The position numbers and the translations under genes are program-made. The notes under the pieces were generated by a model. That model saw only the letters and a list, made by a program, of their open reading frames with translations. It made no database searches and was not told where the DNA came from. Below, in pieces: positions 1 to 6,148 of a stretch of DNA of 7,193 nt; the stretch's first letter is position 1, and each line of letters begins with the position of its first letter. Origin of the DNA: Selenomonadaceae bacterium (lineage in GTDB: Bacteria; Bacillota; Negativicutes; Selenomonadales; Selenomonadaceae); NCBI GenBank assembly GCA_017484235.1, contig JAFUTM010000022.1:1-7193 (forward strand), written 5' to 3'.

Positions 1-624
1 AGCCGACTTACTTTTGGTTGGGAATACTTGTAGCCTTCGTTATACTGATTAGCTGAACGAAGCTGAGAGACTGCAACCAACTAAAGAAACCTGTTCGTTC
101 TACAACTTTATAATCTGTTGCGTCTGTGACAAAGTAAACGTAAATATCACCTAAACTGTCGCGCTTAATTGTTACTGTCTTAATTTTTCCGTTTATCCTT
201 CGCGATGGAAAATATCTATAATTCTGCCCGTTGATTGTCAAAGTGTATGTTGTTTGTCTAACTTCCAACCGGCTTGCTTGAGAGTAAATGACTTATATCT
301 TCTCACTTTTTTAAAGCCAGGCGGTGAGCTCCTGATTTTTCGTTCGATATTGCGGAAGAAAAGTTTGTAAGCTCTGCCGATTCGTTCTGCCACATCTTGT
401 ACTGCTTGTGATCCGATTTCTAACAGATAGCTGAATTTTGAAATTTTCTTGAGCTTGGTTAGATGCACTTTCAATCTGTTCGCATTTAGCGATTTATGAA
501 AAATTTTGTAGTATCGCTTGCAAAGGGCAATGCAATGGTTGTATGTCAAACCAGCAGCATTAATCTGCTTTTGCAGTTTGTCGTTTCGCTCTGATTTATA
601 GAGTTTAAAACCGAAGGTCTTCAT
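1..624 (-). pseudogene. tnpB: Broken TnpB (IS200/IS605-family RNA-guided nuclease), N-terminal part
   Basis: The N-terminal part reads like the TnpB subfamily that begins KTFGFKLYKSERNDKL and continues through YNHCIALCKRYY, GSQAVQDVAERIGRAYKLFF and FKKVRRYKSFTLKQAGWKL. I chose ATG at 624 because a GAGGTG Shine-Dalgarno lies at 631-636; the GTG at 633 overlaps that site. The frame stops near 238, but the family sequence resumes in another frame (TLTINGQNYRYF, then KTVTIKRDSLGDIYVYFVTD), which fits loss of one base between about 240 and 266. After ERTG the expected RuvC-I segment with its catalytic Asp (usually like GxDxGLK) is missing; the frame reads FFSWLQSL and stops at 8. A third frame downstream contains LRSANQ, which may be a later TnpB segment after a deletion. 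The gene is therefore very probably dead. Whether more of it lies beyond base 1 cannot be seen. Confidence 0.85.
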
Positions 625-644
625 TGCTTTCACCTCGCAAAACT

Positions 645-673
645 ATTGTAGCACAACGGCAAAAGTAATGCAA
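645..673 (-). promoter_or_regulatory. Possible promoter of the left tnpB remnant
   Basis: On the minus strand TTGCAT (668-673) and TACAAT (645-650) are 17 bases apart. The -10 box matches consensus at five of six bases, while the -35 matches only in its TTG. It lies just upstream of the GAGGTG ribosome site of the tnpB remnant and starts one base beyond the T-run of the preceding terminator. The call rests on sequence match and position alone. Confidence 0.4.
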
Positions 674-674
674 G

Positions 675-704
675 AAAAAAGCGCCTTACATCTTCTTACG
701 GCGC
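675..704 (-). terminator. Rho-independent terminator after lpxI
   Basis: Read on the minus strand, GCGCC (704-700) pairs with GGCGC (685-681) around a loop of about 14 bases that can add two inner pairs. The stem is followed directly by six T (680-675). This is a standard intrinsic terminator, about 95 bases after the lpxI stop, and it marks the end of the lpx transcription unit. It could instead be structure at the left end of the tnpB element, but a GC stem with a T-run on the transcribed strand favours a terminator. Confidence 0.75.
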
Positions 705-799
705 AAATGATAAAGCAAAAGCACATAAAATCAATTTTTCTAAAACTTTACAAGATGCCTTAATCCGGCAATTGCAATCCATTTAATATAAATACAAAA

Positions 800-1603
800 C
801 TAGCAGGCAACAATAGCGATGCCCTTATCATCAGCAAGCGCCGCGACTTTTTCGCGCTCAACTAAAAGTGTATTGTCAGCCTCAATCGCAAGAACAGTCG
901 CACCTGCTTCTATCATAGATTCAAGAGTTTTAAGCCCGACAGTCGGCACATCAAAACGATTGTCCTGCTTAGGTTTAGCAACCTTTGCAACGACCGCACC
1001 GCCACCGGCAAGTTTGCCACCGCGAAGTATGCAGGCATCTGTGCCTTCGATTGCTTCTAGCGCCATAACCGCACAATTTTTAACCACAACCGTCTGACCT
1101 ATGTCAAGCCGACCGAGTTCTTTAGCGACTTTCATTCCAAACTCAATGTCCTTAATCTCAGCTTCCGTCGGCTCACGCTTAGTTATAGTGCCGCGAGAAG
1201 GCATCAATTTTTTAATGAGCGCCGTCTGGTCAAACGTCCTTATACCGGCTTTTTCCAATTCGCTTACAAACGCCAGCATTATCGTATCGTCATTTCGATT
1301 GGGCAGCGACATTATCAGCTGCAGCATTTTTATATCTGGAATAACCGCATTATTAAACAGCAATTCCTTAGTGACTTTGCCTATCATTGTAACGAGGTGA
1401 ATTTGATTTTCCGTGAGATAATTTAAAATTGCTTCCAACTGCGCAACACTGATTTGTTTATAATCTACTGAAAATTCTGATATAGCCGTATCCGTTTCTT
1501 TAAGCAACGCCACTGCATAGACTTCGTAGCCGAGTTCTTTAGCAGCTTTGGCACATTCAACAGGCAGCTTGCCCGCACCTGCCAATATTCCAAGTTTTTC
1601 CAA
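800..1603 (-). CDS. lpxI: LpxI, UDP-2,3-diacylglucosamine pyrophosphatase
   Basis: This enzyme performs the fourth step of lipid A synthesis at the cytoplasmic membrane, hydrolysing UDP-2,3-diacylglucosamine to lipid X and UMP. It replaces the unrelated LpxH in many diderms outside Beta/Gammaproteobacteria. The 267-residue length and two-domain pattern fit the family (formerly DUF1009). The N-terminus is KLGILAGAGKLPVECAKAA. The second domain holds MPSRGTITKREP (134-145), GQTVVVKNCAVMALEAIEGTDA (169-190), GGGAVVAKVAKP (200-211) and RFDVPTVG (216-223). Asp218 in the last motif corresponds by position and context to the essential Asp of Caulobacter LpxI (Asp225). The start is TTG at 1603, seven bases after a perfect AGGAGG; no in-frame ATG fits better. 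It lies 127 bases downstream of lpxA and is followed by an intrinsic terminator, so it ends the unit. The usual next gene, lpxB, is absent. Confidence 0.95.
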   Translation of the reverse strand: MEKLGILAGAGKLPVECAKAAKELGYEVYAVALLKETDTAISEFSVDYKQISVAQLEAILNYLTENQIHLVTMIGKVTKELLFNNAVIPDIKMLQLIMSLPNRNDDTIMLAFVSELEKAGIRTFDQTALIKKLMPSRGTITKREPTEAEIKDIEFGMKVAKELGRLDIGQTVVVKNCAVMALEAIEGTDACILRGGKLAGGGAVVAKVAKPKQDNRFDVPTVGLKTLESMIEAGATVLAIEADNTLLVEREKVAALADDKGIAIVAC

Positions 1604-1610
1604 GAATATT

Positions 1611-1617
1611 CCTCCTC
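1611..1617 (-). promoter_or_regulatory. Strong ribosome binding site for the TTG start of lpxI
   Basis: The minus strand reads GAGGAGG, then seven bases (AATATTC), then TTG GAA AAA CTT, which begins the conserved LpxI N-terminus. The full-strength Shine-Dalgarno at ideal spacing decides for the rare TTG start. Confidence 0.8.
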
Positions 1618-1730
1618 AGCAGCGGCCATTGATTAAACTACTTCAAAAAAATATATTTCGAAGGTGGGCAGCCGGCGATAAAGAATTTTAGAAAATCCTA
1701 AAAATCACCGCAAATAATTTCCGCTGCAAT

Positions 1731-2549
1731 TTATTCATTGTCACGTCGTTCACGGCAAATTCCGCGTTCGGCATTTCTCAAAAATCTCAAAAAATGTTCA
1801 ACTTCTTCACAGGAATCCACTTCCTGCTCAATCACCGCGATTGCCTCAGCAAGACTAAGACCGCTGCGGTAAAGGATTTTATAAGCTTTTTTAATATTGT
1901 GCCTAATTTCAAGTGGAATTCCGGCACGCGATATGCCCACACTGTTCAATCCAACAACCTTTGCCGGATGTCCATCAACAATCGTGTAAGGCACTACGTC
2001 CTGGACAAGTTTAGACATTCCGCCAACCATTGCATTGCGTCCAATTTTAACGAATTGATGCACGCCCGCCATTCCGCCAATCACAACTCTATCTTCAACA
2101 ATCGCGTGACCGGCGCAGCTTGCAAGATTAGACATTATAACATTGTTGCCCAAAATACAGTTATGTGCAACGTGGATATACGCCATCAAAAGGCAGTCGT
2201 TGCCAATGCGCGTTTCATTTCCCTCACCAGTCGCACGATGTATCGTCGCACCTTCACGAATGACTGTACGGTCTCCAATAAAAGTATAACTCTGTTCGCC
2301 CTTGAATTTTAAATCCTGCGGATCTTCACCGACAGAGGCAAACTGAAAAATTCTACAGTCACGACCAATTGAAGTCCAGCCGTGAATTACAGCGTTTGGT
2401 CCAATTTTAGAACCTTCGCCAATTTCCACATTGTCACCAATGACACAATAAGGTCCAATCTCAACGTTGTCAGCAATGCGCGCGTTCGGTGACACAACGG
2501 CACTTTCGTGTATGTATGCAGCCATTTTGCTTCCTGCTTTCACTATCAT
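1731..2549 (-). CDS. lpxA: LpxA, UDP-N-acetylglucosamine acyltransferase
   Basis: LpxA performs the first step of lipid A synthesis in the cytoplasm, moving an R-3-hydroxyacyl chain from ACP to O-3 of UDP-GlcNAc. It is a homotrimer of left-handed parallel beta helices. With ATG at 2549 the protein has 272 residues, close to the usual 255-270. Hexapeptide repeats run from about residue 12 to 185 (for example IADNVEIGPYCVIGDNVEIG), followed by the helical C-terminal region. All key residues align with E. coli at a constant offset of four: His126 and His129 (HVAH; His129 is the catalytic base, E. coli His125), His148 (AGHAIV), His164 (GVHQF) and Arg208. Gly177 stands at the E. coli Gly173 'hydrocarbon ruler' position, which suggests a long acyl chain (about C14). 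The GTG at 2558 is not used because it overlaps the AAGGAG at 2558-2563. The gene lies 264 bases from fabZ and 127 from lpxI. Confidence 0.96.
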   Translation of the reverse strand: MIVKAGSKMAAYIHESAVVSPNARIADNVEIGPYCVIGDNVEIGEGSKIGPNAVIHGWTSIGRDCRIFQFASVGEDPQDLKFKGEQSYTFIGDRTVIREGATIHRATGEGNETRIGNDCLLMAYIHVAHNCILGNNVIMSNLASCAGHAIVEDRVVIGGMAGVHQFVKIGRNAMVGGMSKLVQDVVPYTIVDGHPAKVVGLNSVGISRAGIPLEIRHNIKKAYKILYRSGLSLAEAIAVIEQEVDSCEEVEHFLRFLRNAERGICRERRDNE

Positions 2550-2813
2550 ATTGTTCACTCCTTAAGCTCGTTATAATCATCTCCTTATAAAGTCTGTGAT
2601 TTTCATTAAAATTTCACACACGATAAAGCGACATTTTTAAGCATTTTGGAGTATAAATATTGTATTTTGGTTATTTTATAATGCAGATAAGCAGTTTTCT
2701 TTAAATTGCTCCAATTTTCACCATATTTTGCTTTATATAGATTAAAATTTGATTAGAAATTAAATATTCAGTAAATATTTAAATCAGCTTATGTAATTTG
2801 TGGTATTTTTAAA
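2550..2813 (-). other. AT-rich 264-bp spacer between fabZ and lpxA
   Basis: This is the longest gap inside the cluster. It holds no family-like protein in any frame I read; the longest start-to-stop stretches on the minus strand are only a few codons, such as MKITDFIRR (2606-2577). Two AT-only hairpins are visible: an 8-bp arm pair at 2761-2768/2774-2781, just after fabZ, and a 6-bp arm pair at 2703-2708/2712-2717. Several TATA-like boxes occur (for example TATACT and TATAAA on the minus strand), but none has a good -35 partner. It probably carries the lpxA promoter, but I cannot place it. Confidence 0.5.
2558..2563 (-). promoter_or_regulatory. Ribosome binding site deciding the lpxA start
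   Basis: AAGGAG on the minus strand lies eight bases before ATG at 2549. The upstream in-frame GTG at 2558 overlaps this site, so it cannot be the normal start. Confidence 0.7.
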
Positions 2814-3254
2814 TTAAAGCTCTTCCTGGCGTTTCAAGGCGAACTTAAAATCAGCGGCAGCAACAAGCTTATCATCAACATAGCCGTCGGAATGAAGGAC
2901 GCCGAAATCGCCGCGAACTTTAACAATTTCCGCCTTTGTTATTAACTGGTCGCCAGGCACCACGATTTTTTTAAACTTGATATTGTCCATACCGCCAAAG
3001 AGAGCGATTTTGCCGCGATGTTCTTCTGGATAAAGCATTGCGACGCCGCCGACTTGAGCCATTGCTTCCAAAAGCAGTACGCCAGGCATTATTGGATTAT
3101 TTGGAAAGTGCCCTAAAAATTGAGGTTCATTCATAGTGATATTTTTTAAGCCGGTCGCCGATTTAAACGGATCAATTTCCAAAATTTTGTCAACCAGCAG
3201 CATTGGCGGCCTATGTGGTAAGATTTTCATAATTTCGATGATGTCTAATTCCAT
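2814..3254 (-). CDS. fabZ: FabZ, 3-hydroxyacyl-ACP dehydratase
   Basis: FabZ removes water from R-3-hydroxyacyl-ACP in the fatty acid elongation cycle and so competes with LpxA and LpxD for the same hydroxyacyl-ACP. This is why it is commonly encoded beside lpx genes. The protein has 146 residues, typical for a single hot-dog fold. HRPPMLLVDKI (14-24) is the family's N-terminal signature. GHFPNNPIMPG with LLLEAMAQ (48-67) forms the active site, with His49 and Glu63 at the same numbers as the catalytic pair of Pseudomonas FabZ. FGGMDNIKFKKIVVPGDQL is the usual C-terminal half motif. ATG at 3254 follows AGGAG (3264-3268) by nine bases. The upstream neighbour, 38 bases away, is the large SGNH/GT-B gene rather than the expected lpxC, so the cluster is rearranged on this side. 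Confidence 0.97.
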   Translation of the reverse strand: MELDIIEIMKILPHRPPMLLVDKILEIDPFKSATGLKNITMNEPQFLGHFPNNPIMPGVLLLEAMAQVGGVAMLYPEEHRGKIALFGGMDNIKFKKIVVPGDQLITKAEIVKVRGDFGVLHSDGYVDDKLVAAADFKFALKRQEEL

Positions 3255-3271
3255 ATATATCCACTCCTATA

Positions 3272-3301
3272 TTTATAAAAGTTATTTTTATTTTATGAAA
3301 A
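3272..3301 (-). promoter_or_regulatory. Weak candidate promoter for fabZ
   Basis: On the minus strand TTTTCA (3296-3301) and TATAAA (3272-3277) are separated by 18 bases, matching consensus at four and five of six bases. It overlaps the end of the upstream large gene and sits just before the fabZ ribosome site. The surrounding sequence is almost all A and T, so a chance match is quite possible. Confidence 0.25.
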
Positions 3302-5698
3302 ATTTTTATCTATATTATCAAAAATGAATGAGGCGGCAAGCGTGCCATTAATCTTTTTATAATTGAGATGCTTGTCAAAGAACTTTCTGCGAGTCTTAAA
3401 CATTTTATCATTGCCGGCGATGAGCACATCTTTAATAAAATTAGAAATTCCATTAAAATCTCTGCCGTCTGCCTTATAGAGCACTTCCATTAATTTCTGA
3501 CCAAAGGTATTAAATTTCTGGTCCTCATTTGTCAAAAATAACAGTGGCTTTCCGGTATATTGATATTCTGAAACAAATGAGCTGCTGTCGAGAATCATTC
3601 CGTCAGAAGTCGCAAATATGGATTGATAATAAGCACCGGTCTCAACTTTAGCATTTGGCAAATCATTCCAGCGCTGAAGGTATTCCGCAAAAGCCTCATT
3701 GCTTTTAAATACGCCGCTTGAAACGGCTGAAAACAACAAATTAGGATGAGGCTTAAAGACCCAAGAAGTTTCAGGGTGTGTCTTCGCGTATTCATAAATA
3801 AATTGATAATTATGCTGGAAAGTAGAAAATTTAATGCCAAAATCAATTGCAAAATGAGGTGCATAAATAATTTTGACAGCATCTGGCTGCGCCATTTTCC
3901 AATTATAATCAAAGTGCGGCTTCTTAAAGAATACGTCCATTTTAGGCTGTCCGCTGTAATATCCTCTCGGCATACCGACTTTGCAGCTTTTTTCATCGTG
4001 CAGGAGGCGTTCTTGAGACTCAAAAAAATTCTTCCAAGCCGTTACTTCCATAATGTCATTAGAAGTATCCCAAGTGGTTATATTCAATCCGTAGGCAATA
4101 TAGATTATGAGAGTCTCCGTAGTTAGAGAGTTTGGATTGAAAGCCTTTGGCAGCACATTAAAATATGGTATCAAGAATATAATAATATCTTGTTTAGGCA
4201 CATCGGTATTATAATCTGAAACGCCGACAACATTAATGCCCTTCGACTTAAATTGTTCTACGCCGTGCCAAAAGTCCTTCACGACGGTTTCTTCATTCGA
4301 CTTATCTTTTCGCAGACAGAGGAACACCGTCGGCTCATATTTTTCATTATTTTCAAAGAAGTTATAAATATCGTCGCCGCACCACATTGAGGAATCATAT
4401 AAAACGAAGCCAATTTTAATTTGTTTCTTTTGACGAATTTTATTTATGGAGACTTCAAAAATTCTCTTCATCAAATCGTTGTATTCATCTTTATCCAGCA
4501 TTTGAGAGAGAAGTTGGAACGTTTTATAATTAAATTTATTAAATTCTTCAAAAGGCCGAATATTTTTTTTGTACAGATTATAATTCAAAACTGAACTAGC
4601 GGCTAATGAGCCGGCTAAATTCAAATGAGCCATATCATAAAAATATTCATAATCAAGCGACAAATCGAAGAGGTCAATAAAAGTAAAATCATATTGTTCT
4701 TCAAATTTATGCAGAGTTTTGCGAAATGAATTTAACAAATTATTATCGTAGTTGTCGTGCATTGCTGGTGCAAAAGGAAATACTACGCCAACAGGTTTTG
4801 CGCCGTTTTGAATACAAAGTTCAATGTATTCTTTTAATATCTGCATATTTTTATCGACGACTTCAGAGTTGGAAGTTTTTGTTAAATTTTTAAGTTCGTC
4901 TTTCCAAGAAGTAATCGCACTGGCCGGAAATTCGCGAATCTCAGATTTTAAACTTGTAAAATTTGGGTCCGCCTGAAATTCGGTTATATCATTAAAAAAC
5001 TTTTTAACGTGGTTGCCAATTAACATCTGGAGTAATTGACTGTGAAAATTGCCGGCCTGAGCATTATTTAAAGCTAAACTATATTGTAAATCGCGTGGAC
5101 AAACTGCAAAATCCTCAAGATTGTCATATCTGAAAATATAAGGCGTTAAGCCAATAAATACAAACTTAACGGAATTAGTTTTTTGGTGTTCAAATACATA
5201 TTTTGCGGTTAAGTACCCCTGCCGTAAGTCCTGGTTGGAGCCGGCAAGATTTATGCCGTTTAGTCCATTAATGCAGTTGAGATTGAGTCCGGCTTCGGTA
5301 CAGCCTGTTCCGGTTGCAAAATAATCAATGGCGTGATTTTCAATAAATCTGATATTGCCGAGCCAGTCTCTATTTATGTGCGGCTGAATTACAAAATTGA
5401 CTATATTGTCTGACGAAATACCATTAGCTTTTAAAAACTCAGCTGTCCTGCAAATATCGTCGACGCCATTAACGAAGCCGCATATTAACCAAAGAGCGTT
5501 TATATTTTGATTAAACATCTTTTGAATTGACGACAATGAGTAAGTTGGAATCTGCACATTGCCGATAAACACTGGCTGACCATTGCCTTTTTCCATTAAT
5601 ATTGCAATGGGCACTGCTTTGTTTAAATTTAGGCTGTTAATTGTTGGAACGAGAAATTTAGAGTTTAATACAATTAATATAACCGGAATTTTTACCAT
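3293..5698 (-). CDS. Predicted SGNH-hydrolase-like / CDP-glycerol glycerophosphotransferase-like fusion
   Basis: I read three parts in this 801-residue protein. Residues 1 to about 145 look Rossmann-like (KIPVILIVLNS, then PVFIGNVQIPTYSLSSIQ and INALWLICG). Residues about 146-375 resemble an SGNH/DltD-like hydrolase or acyl-esterase: INLAGSNQDL puts Ser154 in a GDS-like block, VKFVFIGLTPYIFRYD follows at 177-192, and DMAHLN (Asp355, His358) matches the terminal DxxH block. Residues about 425-775 match the glycerophosphotransferase family of teichoic acid and capsule synthesis: IGFVLYDSSMW, IIYAPHFAID (610-619, His615), WVFKPHPNLL (646-655, His651), SDGMILDSSSFVSEY (698-712) and YTGKPLLFL. No signal peptide or membrane segment is evident, so it is probably cytoplasmic or peripheral. 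Substrates are unknown; transfer of polyol phosphate to a surface glycan is an inference. ATG at 5698 follows AGAGG by a rather long 12 bases. One sampled 60-base line (4441-4500) has 18 G+C, against 34 in a lpxI line, hinting at separate origin. Confidence 0.8.
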   Translation of the reverse strand: MVKIPVILIVLNSKFLVPTINSLNLNKAVPIAILMEKGNGQPVFIGNVQIPTYSLSSIQKMFNQNINALWLICGFVNGVDDICRTAEFLKANGISSDNIVNFVIQPHINRDWLGNIRFIENHAIDYFATGTGCTEAGLNLNCINGLNGINLAGSNQDLRQGYLTAKYVFEHQKTNSVKFVFIGLTPYIFRYDNLEDFAVCPRDLQYSLALNNAQAGNFHSQLLQMLIGNHVKKFFNDITEFQADPNFTSLKSEIREFPASAITSWKDELKNLTKTSNSEVVDKNMQILKEYIELCIQNGAKPVGVVFPFAPAMHDNYDNNLLNSFRKTLHKFEEQYDFTFIDLFDLSLDYEYFYDMAHLNLAGSLAASSVLNYNLYKKNIRPFEEFNKFNYKTFQLLSQMLDKDEYNDLMKRIFEVSINKIRQKKQIKIGFVLYDSSMWCGDDIYNFFENNEKYEPTVFLCLRKDKSNEETVVKDFWHGVEQFKSKGINVVGVSDYNTDVPKQDIIIFLIPYFNVLPKAFNPNSLTTETLIIYIAYGLNITTWDTSNDIMEVTAWKNFFESQERLLHDEKSCKVGMPRGYYSGQPKMDVFFKKPHFDYNWKMAQPDAVKIIYAPHFAIDFGIKFSTFQHNYQFIYEYAKTHPETSWVFKPHPNLLFSAVSSGVFKSNEAFAEYLQRWNDLPNAKVETGAYYQSIFATSDGMILDSSSFVSEYQYTGKPLLFLTNEDQKFNTFGQKLMEVLYKADGRDFNGISNFIKDVLIAGNDKMFKTRRKFFDKHLNYKKINGTLAASFIFDNIDKNFS
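5679..5692. repeat. 14-bp direct repeat, copy 1
   Basis: The plus-strand sequence ATAACCGGAATTTT at 5679-5692 recurs exactly at 5749-5762, 70 bases away. Copy 1 encodes part of the KIPVI start of the large gene. Confidence 0.6.
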
Positions 5699-5735
5699 TA
5701 ATCTATCTATCCTCTTTAGTTAAGATAACAATACA

Positions 5736-6116
5736 TTATTTTATAACCATAACCGGAATTTTAGCTTCTTCGATAATTTTTTGACTCACACTGCCGAGAA
5801 TTGCACCTTTAAATAAGCCCAGTCCACGACTGCCCATAATAATCATATCGCTGCCTTCAGACTCTGCAACTTTTAGTATAGCTTTATAAATCGCGCCGGT
5901 TTCAACGTGCTTTTCGGCCTCAATATTTTGCGGAAGTTTTGTCCATATACGGTCAAATACTAAATGACTGGGAATATCTTTATTTATTTCACTTGCAACG
6001 TAGACAAAATCTAACTTCGCGCCGCATTTTTGAGCTAAAAATATCGCCTCATCTGTGGCTTTGCAGCCTTGTATACTGCCGTCAACCGGCACCAATATCT
6101 TTTTCGGCGTTGCCAT
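5736..6116 (-). CDS. Universal stress protein, single UspA domain, ATP-binding type
   Basis: This 126-residue protein has the full UspA fold pattern: KKILVPVDGS at the N-terminus with Asp12 at the nucleotide site, then beta-strand FVYVAS, the helix AIYKAILKVAES, and IIMGSRGLG leading into the ATP-binding signature. The signature is complete: G-2x-G-9x-G-S (residues 95-109, GSRGLGLFKGAILGS), so it belongs to the ATP-binding subgroup of small cytoplasmic stress proteins. Its partner or target is unknown. I chose ATG at 6116 because GGAGG at 6125-6129 lies eight bases before it; an in-frame ATG at 6131 overlaps that site. The gene lies 32 bases after pyrR with no terminator between, so the two are probably co-transcribed. 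It ends 37 bases before the large SGNH/GT-B gene, also without a visible terminator. Confidence 0.92.
   Translation of the reverse strand: MATPKKILVPVDGSIQGCKATDEAIFLAQKCGAKLDFVYVASEINKDIPSHLVFDRIWTKLPQNIEAEKHVETGAIYKAILKVAESEGSDMIIMGSRGLGLFKGAILGSVSQKIIEEAKIPVMVIK
5749..5762. repeat. 14-bp direct repeat, copy 2
   Basis: Exact second copy of ATAACCGGAATTTT, here encoding part of the KIPVMVI end of the universal stress protein. The two copies bracket the junction between the two genes; chance from similar peptide sequence is possible. Confidence 0.6.
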
Positions 6117-6124
6117 ATATAAAT

Positions 6125-6129
6125 CCTCC
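6125..6129 (-). promoter_or_regulatory. Ribosome binding site deciding the usp start
   Basis: GGAGG on the minus strand lies eight bases before ATG at 6116. The upstream ATG at 6131 is part of ATGGAGG and overlaps the site, so the shorter form starting MATPKK is preferred. Confidence 0.7.
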
Positions 6130-6148
6130 ATAATTATTTGGGTAATAT

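Noticed and set aside
8..268. Separate small gene at the left edge
   Set aside because: The sequence TLTINGQNYRYF and KTVTIKRDSLGDIYVYFVTD continues the TnpB homology of the neighbouring frame, so it is part of one broken tnpB.
1604..1730. Possible terminator or extra gene between lpxA and lpxI
   Set aside because: The inverted repeats there are short and mismatched, and no frame gives a plausible protein. It seems to be a plain spacer with the lpxI ribosome site.
1794..2312. Plus-strand open frame of 172 codons
   Set aside because: It is antisense to lpxA, whose protein matches LpxA along its whole length with all catalytic residues. The plus-strand product has no recognisable motif.
2577..2606. 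Nine-codon minus-strand ORF (MKITDFIRR) before lpxA, a possible leader peptide
   Set aside because: It has no convincing ribosome site, no run of a regulatory amino acid and no attenuator-like hairpin after it.
2761..2781. AT-only hairpin after fabZ as a terminator
   Set aside because: The arms are all A and T and no T-run follows on the minus strand, so termination is unlikely.
3595..4126. Open frames on both strands of 126-142 codons
   Set aside because: They lie wholly inside the GT-B domain of the large gene, which shows the family motifs in its own frame. They look like chance frames.
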